The notes below the pieces were generated by a model. That model saw nothing but the letters and a program-made list of their open reading frames with translations. It searched no databases and had not been told where the DNA came from. Positions 1 through 6,688 of a stretch of DNA of 23,891 nucleotides are shown piece by piece. Source of the stretch: a candidate division WWE3 bacterium RIFOXYC2_FULL_42_13 (GTDB taxonomy: Bacteria > Patescibacteriota > WWE3 > UBA101185 > UBA10185). The DNA lies in the NCBI GenBank assembly GCA_001773255.1, contig MEWF01000004.1, forward strand, positions 1-23,891, written 5' to 3'. Made by a program: the position numbers and the translations under genes. The number at the start of each line of letters is the position of its first letter. The stretch's first letter is position 1.

Positions 1-10
1 CATGAGACAC

Positions 11-45
11 AAAAAAGCGGTTACCACAAAGTGATACTCGCTTTT
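11..45 (-). terminator. Intrinsic terminator of tRNA-Glu
   Basis: Read on the minus strand, AAAAGCG and CGCTTTT form a stem with an inner CAC-TTT-GTG hairpin, followed by a run of T. It begins one base after the encoded CCA of the tRNA, so it should end the tRNA transcript. Confidence 0.7.
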
Positions 46-46
46 C

Positions 47-121
47 TGGTGACCCCACGGGGAATCGAACCCCGATTACCGGGATGAAAACCCGGCGTCC
101 TAACCGTTAGACGATGGGGCC
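47..121 (-). tRNA. tRNA-Glu (anticodon UUC)
   Basis: The minus strand folds into a full cloverleaf of 75 nt. The acceptor stem GGCCCCA pairs with TGGGGTC (one G-T pair), the discriminator is A and CCA is encoded. The anticodon stem CCGGG/CCCGG encloses the loop TTTTCAT, which gives anticodon TTC (Glu). The T arm carries GGTTCGATTCC. It is followed at once by an intrinsic terminator and preceded by a -10 box about 48 bases upstream. Confidence 0.97.
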
Positions 122-168
122 GAGGTTCGGCGTAGCAAAAACCCGCCGTTAACACAAGGCACAACGGT

Positions 169-177
169 ATATTATCA
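169..177 (-). promoter_or_regulatory. Extended -10 promoter of tRNA-Glu
   Basis: On the minus strand the sequence reads TGATAATAT, a TG-N-TAATAT extended -10. The expected transcript start near 162 leaves a leader of about 40 bases before the tRNA. The same nonamer precedes the SIMPL-domain gene at 18636. Confidence 0.55.
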
Positions 178-273
178 GCAAATTGCCCCCTTTTGCAAGA
201 AACAAGCCCTATAGCATCCGTGCCGAAGACCGAAGTCTCGCCAAACCCAAACTGCCCCCTCCAGTAAAAATAG

Positions 274-282
274 TGGTAAAAT
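274..282 (+). promoter_or_regulatory. Extended -10 promoter, leaderless start of the solute-binding protein
   Basis: TGGTAAAAT is an extended -10 box whose last base lies 8 bases before the ATG at 291. Transcription would start at about the start codon, so the mRNA should be leaderless or nearly so. No Shine-Dalgarno sequence is present. Confidence 0.55.
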
Positions 283-290
283 GAGTCGAA

Positions 291-1712
291 ATGGCCATAC
301 TTACCACCATTTACCTATACATATACACGTTTTTTGCGGCTCTTTTACCCGGTGTAAGTTACAACGAGGGTATGCTGGGGCAGCCTCAGACTTTTTTGCC
401 TAGCCACGTGGTACAACAAACCGATAAAGCTGTAAGCTCCCTTCTTTACAGGGGTTTGTTCAAGTACGACATTTACGGGGCAACGGTTCCCGACCTGGCT
501 GAAACATGGCAGGTATCGGACGACGGGCTAGTGTACACAATAAAACTTAAAGCTAATCAACTTTGGACCAACGGTAAGGAAATAAATGCGGACGACCTTA
601 TATACACTTCTTTTAAGGTTACAGACCTATCTGGTGTAGCAACCGACAAGGTCGATGATCTGACCGTGCGATACACCCTTCCCAATAAATATTCTCCGTT
701 TTTAAGTCTTTTAACCGTAGGGATAATGCCGCAGAATTCCGAGGAAAATAACGACCCCCTTCATCCCGTAACAAGCGGGGATTTCAGGGTCGCCCGAATA
801 GAAAAATCAGGTAAATACATCAGGCAGATAACTCTTGTATCGCCCAACAACAAATATGATATTCAAAAAATAAGCTTTAGGTACTATACAAACGAAGATG
901 AAATTTTAACCGCGGCAAAGCTCGGTGAGATAAACGGTTATCTTTTATCGGAAAAAAAGGCTCCCGACAACTTTTACAACTACGAATTCCCCGTGCAGGG
1001 TATTTATTACGCCCTATTTTTTAATATTAGAAACGAAAAGCTTTCTGACGTCGCTGTGAGACAGAAGCTTGAAAAGGTAATACCGTTGGAAAGCTTTACG
1101 GCGGGTCAGGGAATAAGGGTTCAAGGTCCGGTCAGCCGGAGTGTTTTTACTGACCTGGAGTTAGAATTCGACCGCTATGATCCGCTTTTTTCCGAGGACT
1201 TGGGCGATTTAAGTCTGACTATAAGAGTGCCGGATATAGAAAACCACGTGATTATGGCTAAACAAATAGCTTCGGTTTGGAGGGAAAAATTGGATATAGA
1301 GGTGAAAGTTGAGCCTATAGCTACCAACGATATTGTTTCAAGAATTATAGAACCGAGGGATTTTGAGGTTTTGCTATTCGGACAGGAAGTAGGACGCGAC
1401 CCCGATAGGTACGTTTTATGGCATTCGGCTCAGAAGAATCCTCCGGGACTGAATTTTTCGGGATTTGACCAGGTTAGGGCGGACAGAGCCTTGGAGGAGG
1501 GAAGAAATGAGTTGGATAACGAGAAAAGGATCGTTCACTATAACGAATTTCAGAAGGTTATCGTAGACCAAGTTCCCGCCGTCTTTTTGTATCACCCGTT
1601 CACTAACTTTTATGTTTCGAAATATATTGAGGGGGTGGGAGAGAAGTATACCTTTACCTACGCAGACAGGTTTTTAGATTTTGAGAACTGGAAGTATGTG
1701 AGGACGAATTAG
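291..1712 (+). CDS. Family 5 (oligopeptide-type) extracellular solute-binding protein
   Basis: Probably binds a peptide or similar solute outside the cell for an ABC importer. Residues 2-20 form a hydrophobic signal or anchor segment. From about residue 23 the SBP_bac_5 pattern is clear: Y-N-E-G-x-x-G-Q-P near 24-32, L-Y-R-G-L-F-K-Y-D at 52-60, W-Q-V-S-D-D-G near 73-79, and A-D-D-L-I-Y-T at 100-106. The length of 473 residues is slightly short for OppA/DppA. No lipobox cysteine follows the N-terminal segment, so it is more likely anchored by an uncleaved helix than a lipoprotein. A TGA stop lies two codons upstream of the ATG in frame, so the start cannot move far. No permease or ATPase gene is nearby; tRNA-His follows. 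The family call is secure, the ligand unknown. Confidence 0.88.
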   Translation: MAILTTIYLYIYTFFAALLPGVSYNEGMLGQPQTFLPSHVVQQTDKAVSSLLYRGLFKYDIYGATVPDLAETWQVSDDGLVYTIKLKANQLWTNGKEINADDLIYTSFKVTDLSGVATDKVDDLTVRYTLPNKYSPFLSLLTVGIMPQNSEENNDPLHPVTSGDFRVARIEKSGKYIRQITLVSPNNKYDIQKISFRYYTNEDEILTAAKLGEINGYLLSEKKAPDNFYNYEFPVQGIYYALFFNIRNEKLSDVAVRQKLEKVIPLESFTAGQGIRVQGPVSRSVFTDLELEFDRYDPLFSEDLGDLSLTIRVPDIENHVIMAKQIASVWREKLDIEVKVEPIATNDIVSRIIEPRDFEVLLFGQEVGRDPDRYVLWHSAQKNPPGLNFSGFDQVRADRALEEGRNELDNEKRIVHYNEFQKVIVDQVPAVFLYHPFTNFYVSKYIEGVGEKYTFTYADRFLDFENWKYVRTN

Positions 1713-1754
1713 GGTCGGTAGTTATGGTTGCTCCTTTGGGCTTTTCCCGCGCGA

Positions 1755-1763
1755 TGTTATAAT
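1755..1763 (+). promoter_or_regulatory. Extended -10 promoter of tRNA-His
   Basis: TGTTATAAT is a perfect extended -10 (TG-N-TATAAT) 17 bases before the tRNA, so the primary transcript should begin about 10 bases upstream of the mature 5' end. Confidence 0.7.
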
Positions 1764-1780
1764 CTTTTTGGCTATATTTT

Positions 1781-1857
1781 GGTGGTGTGTGCCAAACGGC
1801 TTAGGCGCTGCCCTGTGGAGGCAGTTTTAGCGGGTTCGACTCCCGTACACCACCCCA
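1781..1857 (+). tRNA. tRNA-His (anticodon GUG) with encoded G-1
   Basis: The plus strand gives a complete cloverleaf of 77 nt with encoded CCA. The anticodon stem CTGCC/GGCAG encloses the loop CTGTGGA, giving anticodon GTG (His). The acceptor stem GTGGTGT pairs with ACACCAC. An extra 5' G at 1781 faces the discriminator C, the G-1:C73 identity pair specific to tRNA-His. The T arm carries GGTTCGACTCC. No obvious terminator follows; the next gene is convergent. Confidence 0.97.
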
Positions 1858-1876
1858 TAAAAATAGCAACAAACAT

Positions 1877-2215
1877 CTAACGCAAATCAACGGATTTAAC
1901 TTTCATCCTCAACTCCTTATAATTCGGAATAGTTCTCGCAACTTCTGCCCAGAATCTCCGGGAATGGTTAAATTCAATCAAGTGGCATAGTTCGTGAACT
2001 ACTACATAATCCCTTTGATCTTTAGGCAAAAGAGCTACTTTATAGTTAAAGTTCAAATTTCTTGCTTTTGAACAACTGCCCCATTTTGATCTCTGATTTC
2101 TTATAGCTACTTTTCGGTATCTGACACCGTACAAACGTGCAAAAAAATCAAGACTTTCCAGTATGATTTTTCTGGCGGCATTTTTATTTTGAAGGTAGTG
2201 TTTTCTTGAATACAT
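1877..2215 (-). CDS. YgjP/DUF45-type zinc metallopeptidase, minimal form
   Basis: A protein of 112 residues made up almost entirely of the catalytic part of the YgjP-like metallopeptidase family (DUF45, M48-related fold). Residues 42-49 give the family hallmark R-S-K-W-G-S-C-S. H74-E-L-C-H78 is the HExxH zinc site, and N83-H84-S85 followed by R-F-W supplies the third histidine. Typical members are roughly twice as long, with an N-terminal region absent here. The reading frame is intact and a -10 box TAAACT sits 8 bases before the ATG, so this looks like a genuinely short gene rather than a truncated one. It is convergent with tRNA-His and divergent from the cold-shock gene. The natural substrate is unknown. 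Confidence 0.85.
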   Translation of the reverse strand: MYSRKHYLQNKNAARKIILESLDFFARLYGVRYRKVAIRNQRSKWGSCSKARNLNFNYKVALLPKDQRDYVVVHELCHLIEFNHSRRFWAEVARTIPNYKELRMKVKSVDLR

Positions 2216-2223
2216 TTTCCAAT

Positions 2224-2232
2224 AGTTTATCA
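2224..2232 (-). promoter_or_regulatory. Extended -10 promoter of the DUF45 gene
   Basis: The minus strand reads TGATAAACT (TG-N-TAAACT), ending 8 bases before the ATG at 2215, again implying a leaderless transcript. The match to TATAAT is imperfect. Confidence 0.4.
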
Positions 2233-2244
2233 GGGTTTGAGCCT

Positions 2245-2278
2245 AATTAGTTTAAAGTTATAAATTTAAATACTAATT
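2245..2278. repeat. AT-rich inverted repeat between divergent genes
   Basis: AATTAGT at 2245-2251 is the exact reverse complement of ACTAATT at 2272-2278, and the interior holds TTTAAA on both sides. The 34-bp element lies between the divergently transcribed DUF45 and cold-shock genes. It may be an AT-rich structure without function, or a binding site. Confidence 0.35.
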
Positions 2279-2339
2279 CTTTGCCCGGCTGTAAATATCC
2301 GGTATTTTCGACTTACTAGCCGATTAACCTCCAAGGTAG

Positions 2340-2345
2340 TACAAT
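2340..2345 (+). promoter_or_regulatory. Candidate -10 of the cold-shock gene
   Basis: TACAAT lies 53 bases before the ATG at 2399, which would give a leader of about 47 bases. A full Shine-Dalgarno match, AAAGGAGG, lies just downstream at 2355-2362, but it is 36 bases from the ATG, too far to serve it directly. Confidence 0.35.
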
Positions 2346-2398
2346 AACACAGCGAAAGGAGGTATAAATAGGTTTAACCACCAATCTATAAAAAAACT

Positions 2399-2599
2399 AT
2401 GAACGGAACAATTAAAACAAAAACAGACAAAGGATTTGGATTTATTTCACGTAACGGTGAAACAAAAGACCTTTTCTTTCATTCTAACAATCTGGTCGGA
2501 GTTACTTTTGACGAACTTCAAGTCGGAACAGCAGTTACATTTGATGTCGTAAACAGTGATAAAGGTCCCAGAGCAGAAAACGTAAAACTTGCCGAATAA
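2399..2599 (+). CDS. Cold-shock domain protein (CspA family)
   Basis: A single cold-shock domain of 66 residues, the usual family length, expected to bind single-stranded RNA or DNA and act as an RNA chaperone in the cytoplasm. RNP1 appears as K-G-F-G-F-I at 11-16 and RNP2 as D-L-F-F-H at 24-28 (commonly D-V-F-V-H). The N-terminal M-N-G-T-I-K is the normal first strand. The start is fixed by the alignment. The next gene begins 71 bases later on the same strand with no clear terminator between them, so some read-through is possible. The leader is unusual (see findings). Confidence 0.95.
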   Translation: MNGTIKTKTDKGFGFISRNGETKDLFFHSNNLVGVTFDELQVGTAVTFDVVNSDKGPRAENVKLAE

Positions 2600-2669
2600 A
2601 GGGAGCTGAAAAATACAAAGACAGCGTCGGCAAAAACTTCTCAGTTAGTATAAAGCCGATGGTATCAGT

Positions 2670-3602
2670 ATGAACAGAACCATAAAAGAAGCTTTTATAG
2701 TTTGGTGCATAACCGTCGGTGTTTTTGTGGTGCTTATTTTCATATCAGCCACTACACCCGATCTGGAATCTTTTCCAGTGCGTCAGTTGTTATTCGGAGG
2801 TTTAGTTCTCCTGGATGTTCTTATAGGAGTAATTAGTTTTCTTATTGCGATGTTCCTGGCTCTTGTAGAATTTTTTAGGAACAGTGTGTATACCAAAAAT
2901 CCTCTTAGATGGGTGTTTGTCATTGTCTTAGTAGGCGCGGTATTTTTAGTTGGTTACTTATTTATAAACGATCGTTTATTTGTAAAACCCGAAACTGTAC
3001 GAGAAAAAATAGCGCGTCAGCTTATCGCGAAACCCCAACCGATAGTATCTGAAACAAAACCTGAAGAACCTAAACATGGGTATCAGGCCAGCCCGATCGT
3101 CAATATAAAAAATGAAAGCTATTTTGTCAGCGGTAACGACCGGGAGATATTATGCGAGCAGATAGACGACTCAGAGAGGCGGTTGAAGGACAACAGAATT
3201 AGGTTAGGCTACATCAGCTACAACATGAGATACAGCTATTTTCCTATACTGACCGGGGATGGTTACACAATAGGTGATTTTACTGTTATGACGGACTCAA
3301 CAATCACTGTCCCTCAGTGGACTTCTAGCGAAGGAGCGTCGGATGACACCAAAAATGACTGGAGAAGATTTAAGAACGAAGTTAGAGATCATGAGAATAA
3401 ACATCAGGAGATCTTAGTAGAAAATGCATCAGAATTTGTGATGACGTTGAATAATTTAGGTTATTACCAATCTGAAAGTGCTTTAAATTCGGCTATAGAA
3501 AGTCTGTACAATGCAGCCTACAAAAAATTAATGGAAGAGCAGGATAATTTCGATGAGAACTACGAAAACGAGCCGTTCCAGCATTTTTGTGAAAATCACT
3601 AG
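2670..3602 (+). CDS. Membrane-anchored HExxH protein resembling DUF922
   Basis: A protein of 310 residues with three likely transmembrane helices near 8-27, 40-67 and 81-99, a linker rich in P, K and E (105-140), and a C-terminal domain probably outside the membrane. That domain has T-V-P-Q-W near 213-217, W231-R-R-F, and H241-E-N-K-H245 within R-D-H-E-N-K-H-Q-E. The W-x-x-F-x-x-x-x-x-x-H-E-x-x-H layout resembles DUF922, a predicted zinc-dependent protease family. I see this pattern by eye only. The cysteines at 162 and 307 could form a disulfide. A TATAAA box at 2649-2654 may provide a promoter with a leader of about 9 bases. Membrane topology is confident; peptidase activity is inference. 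Confidence 0.65.
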   Translation: MNRTIKEAFIVWCITVGVFVVLIFISATTPDLESFPVRQLLFGGLVLLDVLIGVISFLIAMFLALVEFFRNSVYTKNPLRWVFVIVLVGAVFLVGYLFINDRLFVKPETVREKIARQLIAKPQPIVSETKPEEPKHGYQASPIVNIKNESYFVSGNDREILCEQIDDSERRLKDNRIRLGYISYNMRYSYFPILTGDGYTIGDFTVMTDSTITVPQWTSSEGASDDTKNDWRRFKNEVRDHENKHQEILVENASEFVMTLNNLGYYQSESALNSAIESLYNAAYKKLMEEQDNFDENYENEPFQHFCENH

Positions 3603-3737
3603 ATCGTACTTTCAAACGAAACGTTCAGATTTTACCCGAACACGCAGTATACGAAATTGAGAAACAAACAATTTTCAAAGGATACTTGGGCACACGTTTA
3701 TAATACTGAGTATATTTAATATTAAGTCGGGAAATAG

Positions 3738-3746
3738 TGGTACAAT
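3738..3746 (+). promoter_or_regulatory. Extended -10 promoter of the 85-residue small gene
   Basis: TGGTACAAT (TG-N-TACAAT) is followed directly by GCCGAAAAT. A transcript starting near 3753 would have a leader of about 36 bases with a Shine-Dalgarno site. A second TATAAT occurs at 3699-3704, so tandem promoters are possible. The 186 bases between 3602 and 3789 hold nothing else I recognise. Confidence 0.6.
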
Positions 3747-3776
3747 GCCGAAAATAGAATAATTTAGAGTACAAAC

Positions 3777-3788
3777 AAAGGAGAGAAA
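3777..3788 (+). promoter_or_regulatory. Strong Shine-Dalgarno site
   Basis: AAAGGAG with GGAG at 3780-3783 lies exactly 5 bases before the ATG at 3789. It fixes the start and contrasts with the leaderless genes nearby. Confidence 0.7.
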
Positions 3789-4046
3789 ATGGCTACGCTT
3801 GATGAGATGGTTGCAATGAAAGAGGCTTCAGCCTTGGCGTCAAAGAGATCTGTGGCAGGTCCCCTTTTGCAGTGGGTTTTGAGTAAGAGGAAATTCACTT
3901 ATCAGGAGGCCGGAATACAACACAATGCGTTGGTGGAAGAAGGCCTCGAGGGTCTAAGCGTCGACACCTCTTTGGAGGAGTGGCTGGGGTACTATGTTGA
4001 TCACGGTTTGTTGAGACTAGAGTGGGGCGTTTACACTTTGGTTTAA
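3789..4046 (+). CDS. Small hypothetical protein (85 residues)
   Basis: I do not recognise the family. The protein is acidic to neutral, has no signal peptide or transmembrane segment, and is predicted to be mainly helical. The central part (residues about 25-80) reads like a small helical domain with a final short hairpin, L-L-R-L-E-W-G-V-Y-T-L-V, which could be the wing of a winged-helix fold; that is speculation. Coding status is well supported: extended -10 promoter, Shine-Dalgarno 5 bases before ATG, and a strong hairpin terminator just after the stop. It is monocistronic and shares its expression layout with the small genes ending at 6290 and 13428. Confidence 0.75.
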   Translation: MATLDEMVAMKEASALASKRSVAGPLLQWVLSKRKFTYQEAGIQHNALVEEGLEGLSVDTSLEEWLGYYVDHGLLRLEWGVYTLV

Positions 4047-4069
4047 AACAAGTGCTTGTCAAACGGAAA

Positions 4070-4110
4070 CCCGGTATTCATAGAAATATGACTGCCGGGC
4101 ATACTTTTTT
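4070..4110 (+). terminator. Intrinsic terminator of the 85-residue gene
   Basis: A stem of 13 positions (4070-4082 against 4087-4099) pairs at 12 of 13, closed by a GAAA tetraloop: CCCGGTATTCATA, GAAA, TATGACTGCCGGG. It is followed by T6 at 4105-4110. Confidence 0.75.
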
Positions 4111-4140
4111 ACCGGCTTTAAAATACTCCAGGCCGTCTTA

Positions 4141-4169
4141 TTGACAGCGTGGTAGTCTCACCCCATCAT
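4141..4169 (+). promoter_or_regulatory. Candidate promoter of the glycoside hydrolase gene
   Basis: A perfect -35 TTGACA (4141-4146) is followed after 17 bases by CATCAT (4164-4169), a weak -10. The expected start of transcription coincides with the ATG at 4176, again suggesting a leaderless message and favouring that ATG over the upstream GTG at 4149. Confidence 0.4.
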
Positions 4170-4175
4170 ATACAT

Positions 4176-6191
4176 ATGAAACATATCCCCCTTAAAAACG
4201 GTTTTGTAAGTGTAGTTGTGGCTTCAATTTTAGCGGTTCTTTTACTCTCCTCGGTTACGTTTTTAGCCAAGAAAGGGTACGAAAGTTTGGACAAGGAACC
4301 CAGTGTCTTGGGCGCTGAGGACATAAGAGTAACAATAGACTTAAACACCCCTACGATGAAAAGCGACTTTAATGTCGGAGTAACGCACACCCAATACACT
4401 GTCGGAACGGGAAGTTCTACAGCTGAAGTAAGCGGGAGAGAACTTCTTAAGAATGGGCTGACTTACGCTAATGCCCATGTGCATGGGTGGGGAGTAGGGC
4501 CTATCAACGAAACTCCGGGGCAACCTTTCAATTGGTCAACACTTGACGCAAGAGTCAATTTGATGCGTATGACCGGTTCAACAATGGTCATTACATTTTG
4601 CTGTGGTCCTACGTGGATGGTCGATCCTAACTGGACCTCAGGAACTGACTGGACAAAACTGGAGTACGGAATACTTCCAGAACATGAACAGGATTATGCA
4701 AATTTGGCCAAAGAAGTTGCCTTAAGATACCCCGACGTTAAGTATTTTCAGGTTTGGAACGAGATGAAGGGGTTATGGAATTCATCAACAAACAACTGGG
4801 ACTACCAAAGATACACCAGTCTGTATAACAAAATATGGGACACTGTAAAAGCCGTCAGACCGGACGCAAACATCGGAGGACCCTATCTTAAGATTGAAGG
4901 CTCGGGCGGAAATACCGACTTAGGACTGGCGTCACACTGGTACACAAATAAACCTATCACCTCAAGAAATAGAGAAGTAATAGAATACTGGATGGCAAAT
5001 AAGCGCGGAGCAGATTTTATAACAATAGATAGAAACTCTATTGATGGGGATGAAAACTGGAGCGATTATCCGGAAGACAAACGTATAAAACTGACACATT
5101 GGTTCGGTGACGTCATCAGACAAATAAAAACTTATAGCGGATACAAAGGTGAGCCTATTTGGATGGCTGAAGACTATATTTGGAAAAATGCCGATACTTT
5201 CCAGCCGACCAATGAGTATCAGGCGGCGGCTCTTGCAAGTATGCTTTATCACGAGATGACGGGCGGGGGAGCGGTTTCTCTTAGATGGGGTCCTATGAAA
5301 TCAGGCTCTCTAAACAAAGAAAACTTATTTACTGACACAAGGGTGAGTGGCGGCGGTCAGGCTTTGCCTGCATATGCAGTGTACAAATATTTCCATGATT
5401 ACTTCGGACCAAACACGCAGCTTTTCCAGGCCACCTCCTCATTTCCCGACGTCGAAGTGGTTTCATCAGCATCCAAGACACTATTGATAAATAAGACGCC
5501 GAGCCCACTTAACCTGCTAATCAATAATGTGGTACCCGTCTCACTTGCCGCCTACGAAGTAAAACTTATGGATACCCCGACTTCTGCTCCTACGGCAAGT
5601 CCTGACACCACGGCGCCTACGGTATCTCTTGTCTCTCCTCAGGAAGGTGCCGTCGTCTCCGGAGTCGTTGCCGTTAGTGCCGAAGCTTCTGATAACACCG
5701 GTGTGATTAAAGTTGAATTTTACGTGGACGGCTCTCTGTCAAACACTGATACCGCAGCGCCATACTCATTTTCCTGGGATACGTCTGCATCTACAGACGG
5801 AGCTCACACATTAGGTGCCCGAGCCCACGACTCGTCTAATAACTCAACTGCGGCTATACCTGTATCGGTATCAACACTAAACACCGTTTCAGACACTACA
5901 CCCACTACGACACCCGTGGCGACTATTACCATAACAAACCCCACTGACGGCTCAGTCGTTAAGAGAAGTTCATCGATTAAAATAGATACGACTGTTTCGG
6001 ATTACTCGACGATCGCTAAAACCGAGTTTCTGGTGAACGCGGTAATTAAATGCACGGACACTTCTTATCCGTATTCCTGTACGTGGAAAGTACCCGGCAG
6101 GAAAAATGAGATGTATAGGTTGGTTGTAAAACTCTATGACTCGGCAGGAAATACCGTTATGTCAACGCCGGTTACTGTGACAGCTAAGTGA
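4176..6191 (+). CDS. Secreted clan-A glycoside hydrolase with two Ig-like domains
   Basis: Probably hydrolyses a polysaccharide outside the cell. From the ATG at 4176 the protein has 671 residues; a GTG at 4149 would add nine with no support. Residues about 8-31 form a signal or anchor helix, and V-L-G-A-E follows. The (beta/alpha)8 domain covers about 50-420. The acid/base is E196 in V-W-N-E and the likely nucleophile is E332 in W-M-A-E-D-Y, the spacing expected of clan GH-A retaining enzymes (GH39/GH5-like; I cannot choose the family). Two Ig-like modules of the surface adhesion type follow at about 480-563 and 588-671, separated by T/P-rich linkers. No sortase motif is seen. Fold and location are confident, substrate unknown. 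Confidence 0.8.
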   Translation: MKHIPLKNGFVSVVVASILAVLLLSSVTFLAKKGYESLDKEPSVLGAEDIRVTIDLNTPTMKSDFNVGVTHTQYTVGTGSSTAEVSGRELLKNGLTYANAHVHGWGVGPINETPGQPFNWSTLDARVNLMRMTGSTMVITFCCGPTWMVDPNWTSGTDWTKLEYGILPEHEQDYANLAKEVALRYPDVKYFQVWNEMKGLWNSSTNNWDYQRYTSLYNKIWDTVKAVRPDANIGGPYLKIEGSGGNTDLGLASHWYTNKPITSRNREVIEYWMANKRGADFITIDRNSIDGDENWSDYPEDKRIKLTHWFGDVIRQIKTYSGYKGEPIWMAEDYIWKNADTFQPTNEYQAAALASMLYHEMTGGGAVSLRWGPMKSGSLNKENLFTDTRVSGGGQALPAYAVYKYFHDYFGPNTQLFQATSSFPDVEVVSSASKTLLINKTPSPLNLLINNVVPVSLAAYEVKLMDTPTSAPTASPDTTAPTVSLVSPQEGAVVSGVVAVSAEASDNTGVIKVEFYVDGSLSNTDTAAPYSFSWDTSASTDGAHTLGARAHDSSNNSTAAIPVSVSTLNTVSDTTPTTTPVATITITNPTDGSVVKRSSSIKIDTTVSDYSTIAKTEFLVNAVIKCTDTSYPYSCTWKVPGRKNEMYRLVVKLYDSAGNTVMSTPVTVTAK

Positions 6192-6217
6192 TCTATCGGT
6201 TTTGCTAGAGCGTTCTT

Positions 6218-6277
6218 TACCGCACCATAAAAAAAGGAACAAAGAGTCTTTTTGACAACTTTGTCCCTTGTGCGGTA
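6218..6277 (-). terminator. Terminator enclosed in an additional inverted repeat, between convergent genes
   Basis: On the minus strand, GGGACAAAG (6267-6259) and CTTTGTTCC (6244-6236) form the stem, followed by T7, a classic intrinsic terminator for the 97-residue gene. The whole unit, including the T-run, sits inside a perfect 8-bp inverted repeat: TACCGCAC at 6218-6225 and GTGCGGTA at 6270-6277. In the other direction the hairpin may also stop transcription of the glycoside hydrolase gene, though its T-run there is poor. Confidence 0.7.
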
Positions 6278-6289
6278 GTAAGGCCGGAA

Positions 6290-6583
6290 TTATTTCCAAA
6301 CCTGGGCGACCACCGAGACTGTGTACAGATACTCTCCTTTCTCCAGGTTTACTTCATATGAAGTTTTTATAATCGCCTCCGTCGCTTTATAGATTTCGTC
6401 GTGGAATTTCTCCACATTGCCGGGACTGCAGAGTTTCGGATCTCTGGGATCAAATTTGAACGTTCTCTTTTGCCCGGGTTTCATTTTAAGAATGGCCTCA
6501 AATATTTCTGCTGCCCCCAACGAATCCTTGGGAATTGAAGCCAAAAACCACTCAACCCCATCTTTCGTAAAAGCTTCGCTCAT
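6290..6583 (-). CDS. Small hypothetical protein (97 residues)
   Basis: Family not recognised. It has no signal peptide or membrane helix. Helical stretches near 20-35 and 55-75 flank a basic-hydrophobic strand (R-T-F-K-F-D-P), and the C-terminus ends in an alternating strand, Y-L-Y-T-V-S-V-V-A-Q-V-W-K, so a compact alpha/beta fold is likely. The start is fixed by AAGGAG with GGAG 5 bases before ATG. It has its own promoter (TATAAT at 6628-6633) and a strong terminator, so it is a monocistronic unit downstream of the helicase gene. Its expression layout matches the small genes at 3789 and 13781. Confidence 0.75.
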   Translation of the reverse strand: MSEAFTKDGVEWFLASIPKDSLGAAEIFEAILKMKPGQKRTFKFDPRDPKLCSPGNVEKFHDEIYKATEAIIKTSYEVNLEKGEYLYTVSVVAQVWK

Positions 6584-6594
6584 CTCGTCTCCTT
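6584..6594 (-). promoter_or_regulatory. Strong Shine-Dalgarno site
   Basis: On the minus strand AAGGAG precedes the ATG at 6583 with GGAG at 6592-6589 and exactly 5 bases of spacing. Confidence 0.7.
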
Positions 6595-6627
6595 ATCTAC
6601 ACTGCTAAAAAAGGTTTAGATTCGGTG

Positions 6628-6633
6628 ATTATA
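6628..6633 (-). promoter_or_regulatory. -10 box of the 97-residue gene
   Basis: A consensus TATAAT on the minus strand, followed by CACCGAATC, lies 44 bases before the ATG. The downstream CCGAA resembles the same region of the other two small genes. Confidence 0.6.
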
Positions 6634-6688
6634 GCGATACTTAGAGAAAAATCAACCTGAGGGGGTTACAAAAAGATTATAGAAAAGG

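Noticed and set aside
1713..1780. Terminator after the solute-binding protein gene
   Set aside because: GCTCCTTTGGGCTTTT could form only a 4-bp stem with a wobble pair, too weak to call.
2364..2402. A 12-codon leader peptide before the cold-shock gene
   Set aside because: It would need an ATA start codon; kept only as a possibility within a finding.
4149..4175. Upstream GTG start of the glycoside hydrolase (nine extra residues)
   Set aside because: The extra residues M-V-V-S-P-H-H-I-H add nothing to a signal peptide, and the only plausible promoter places the transcript start at the ATG at 4176.
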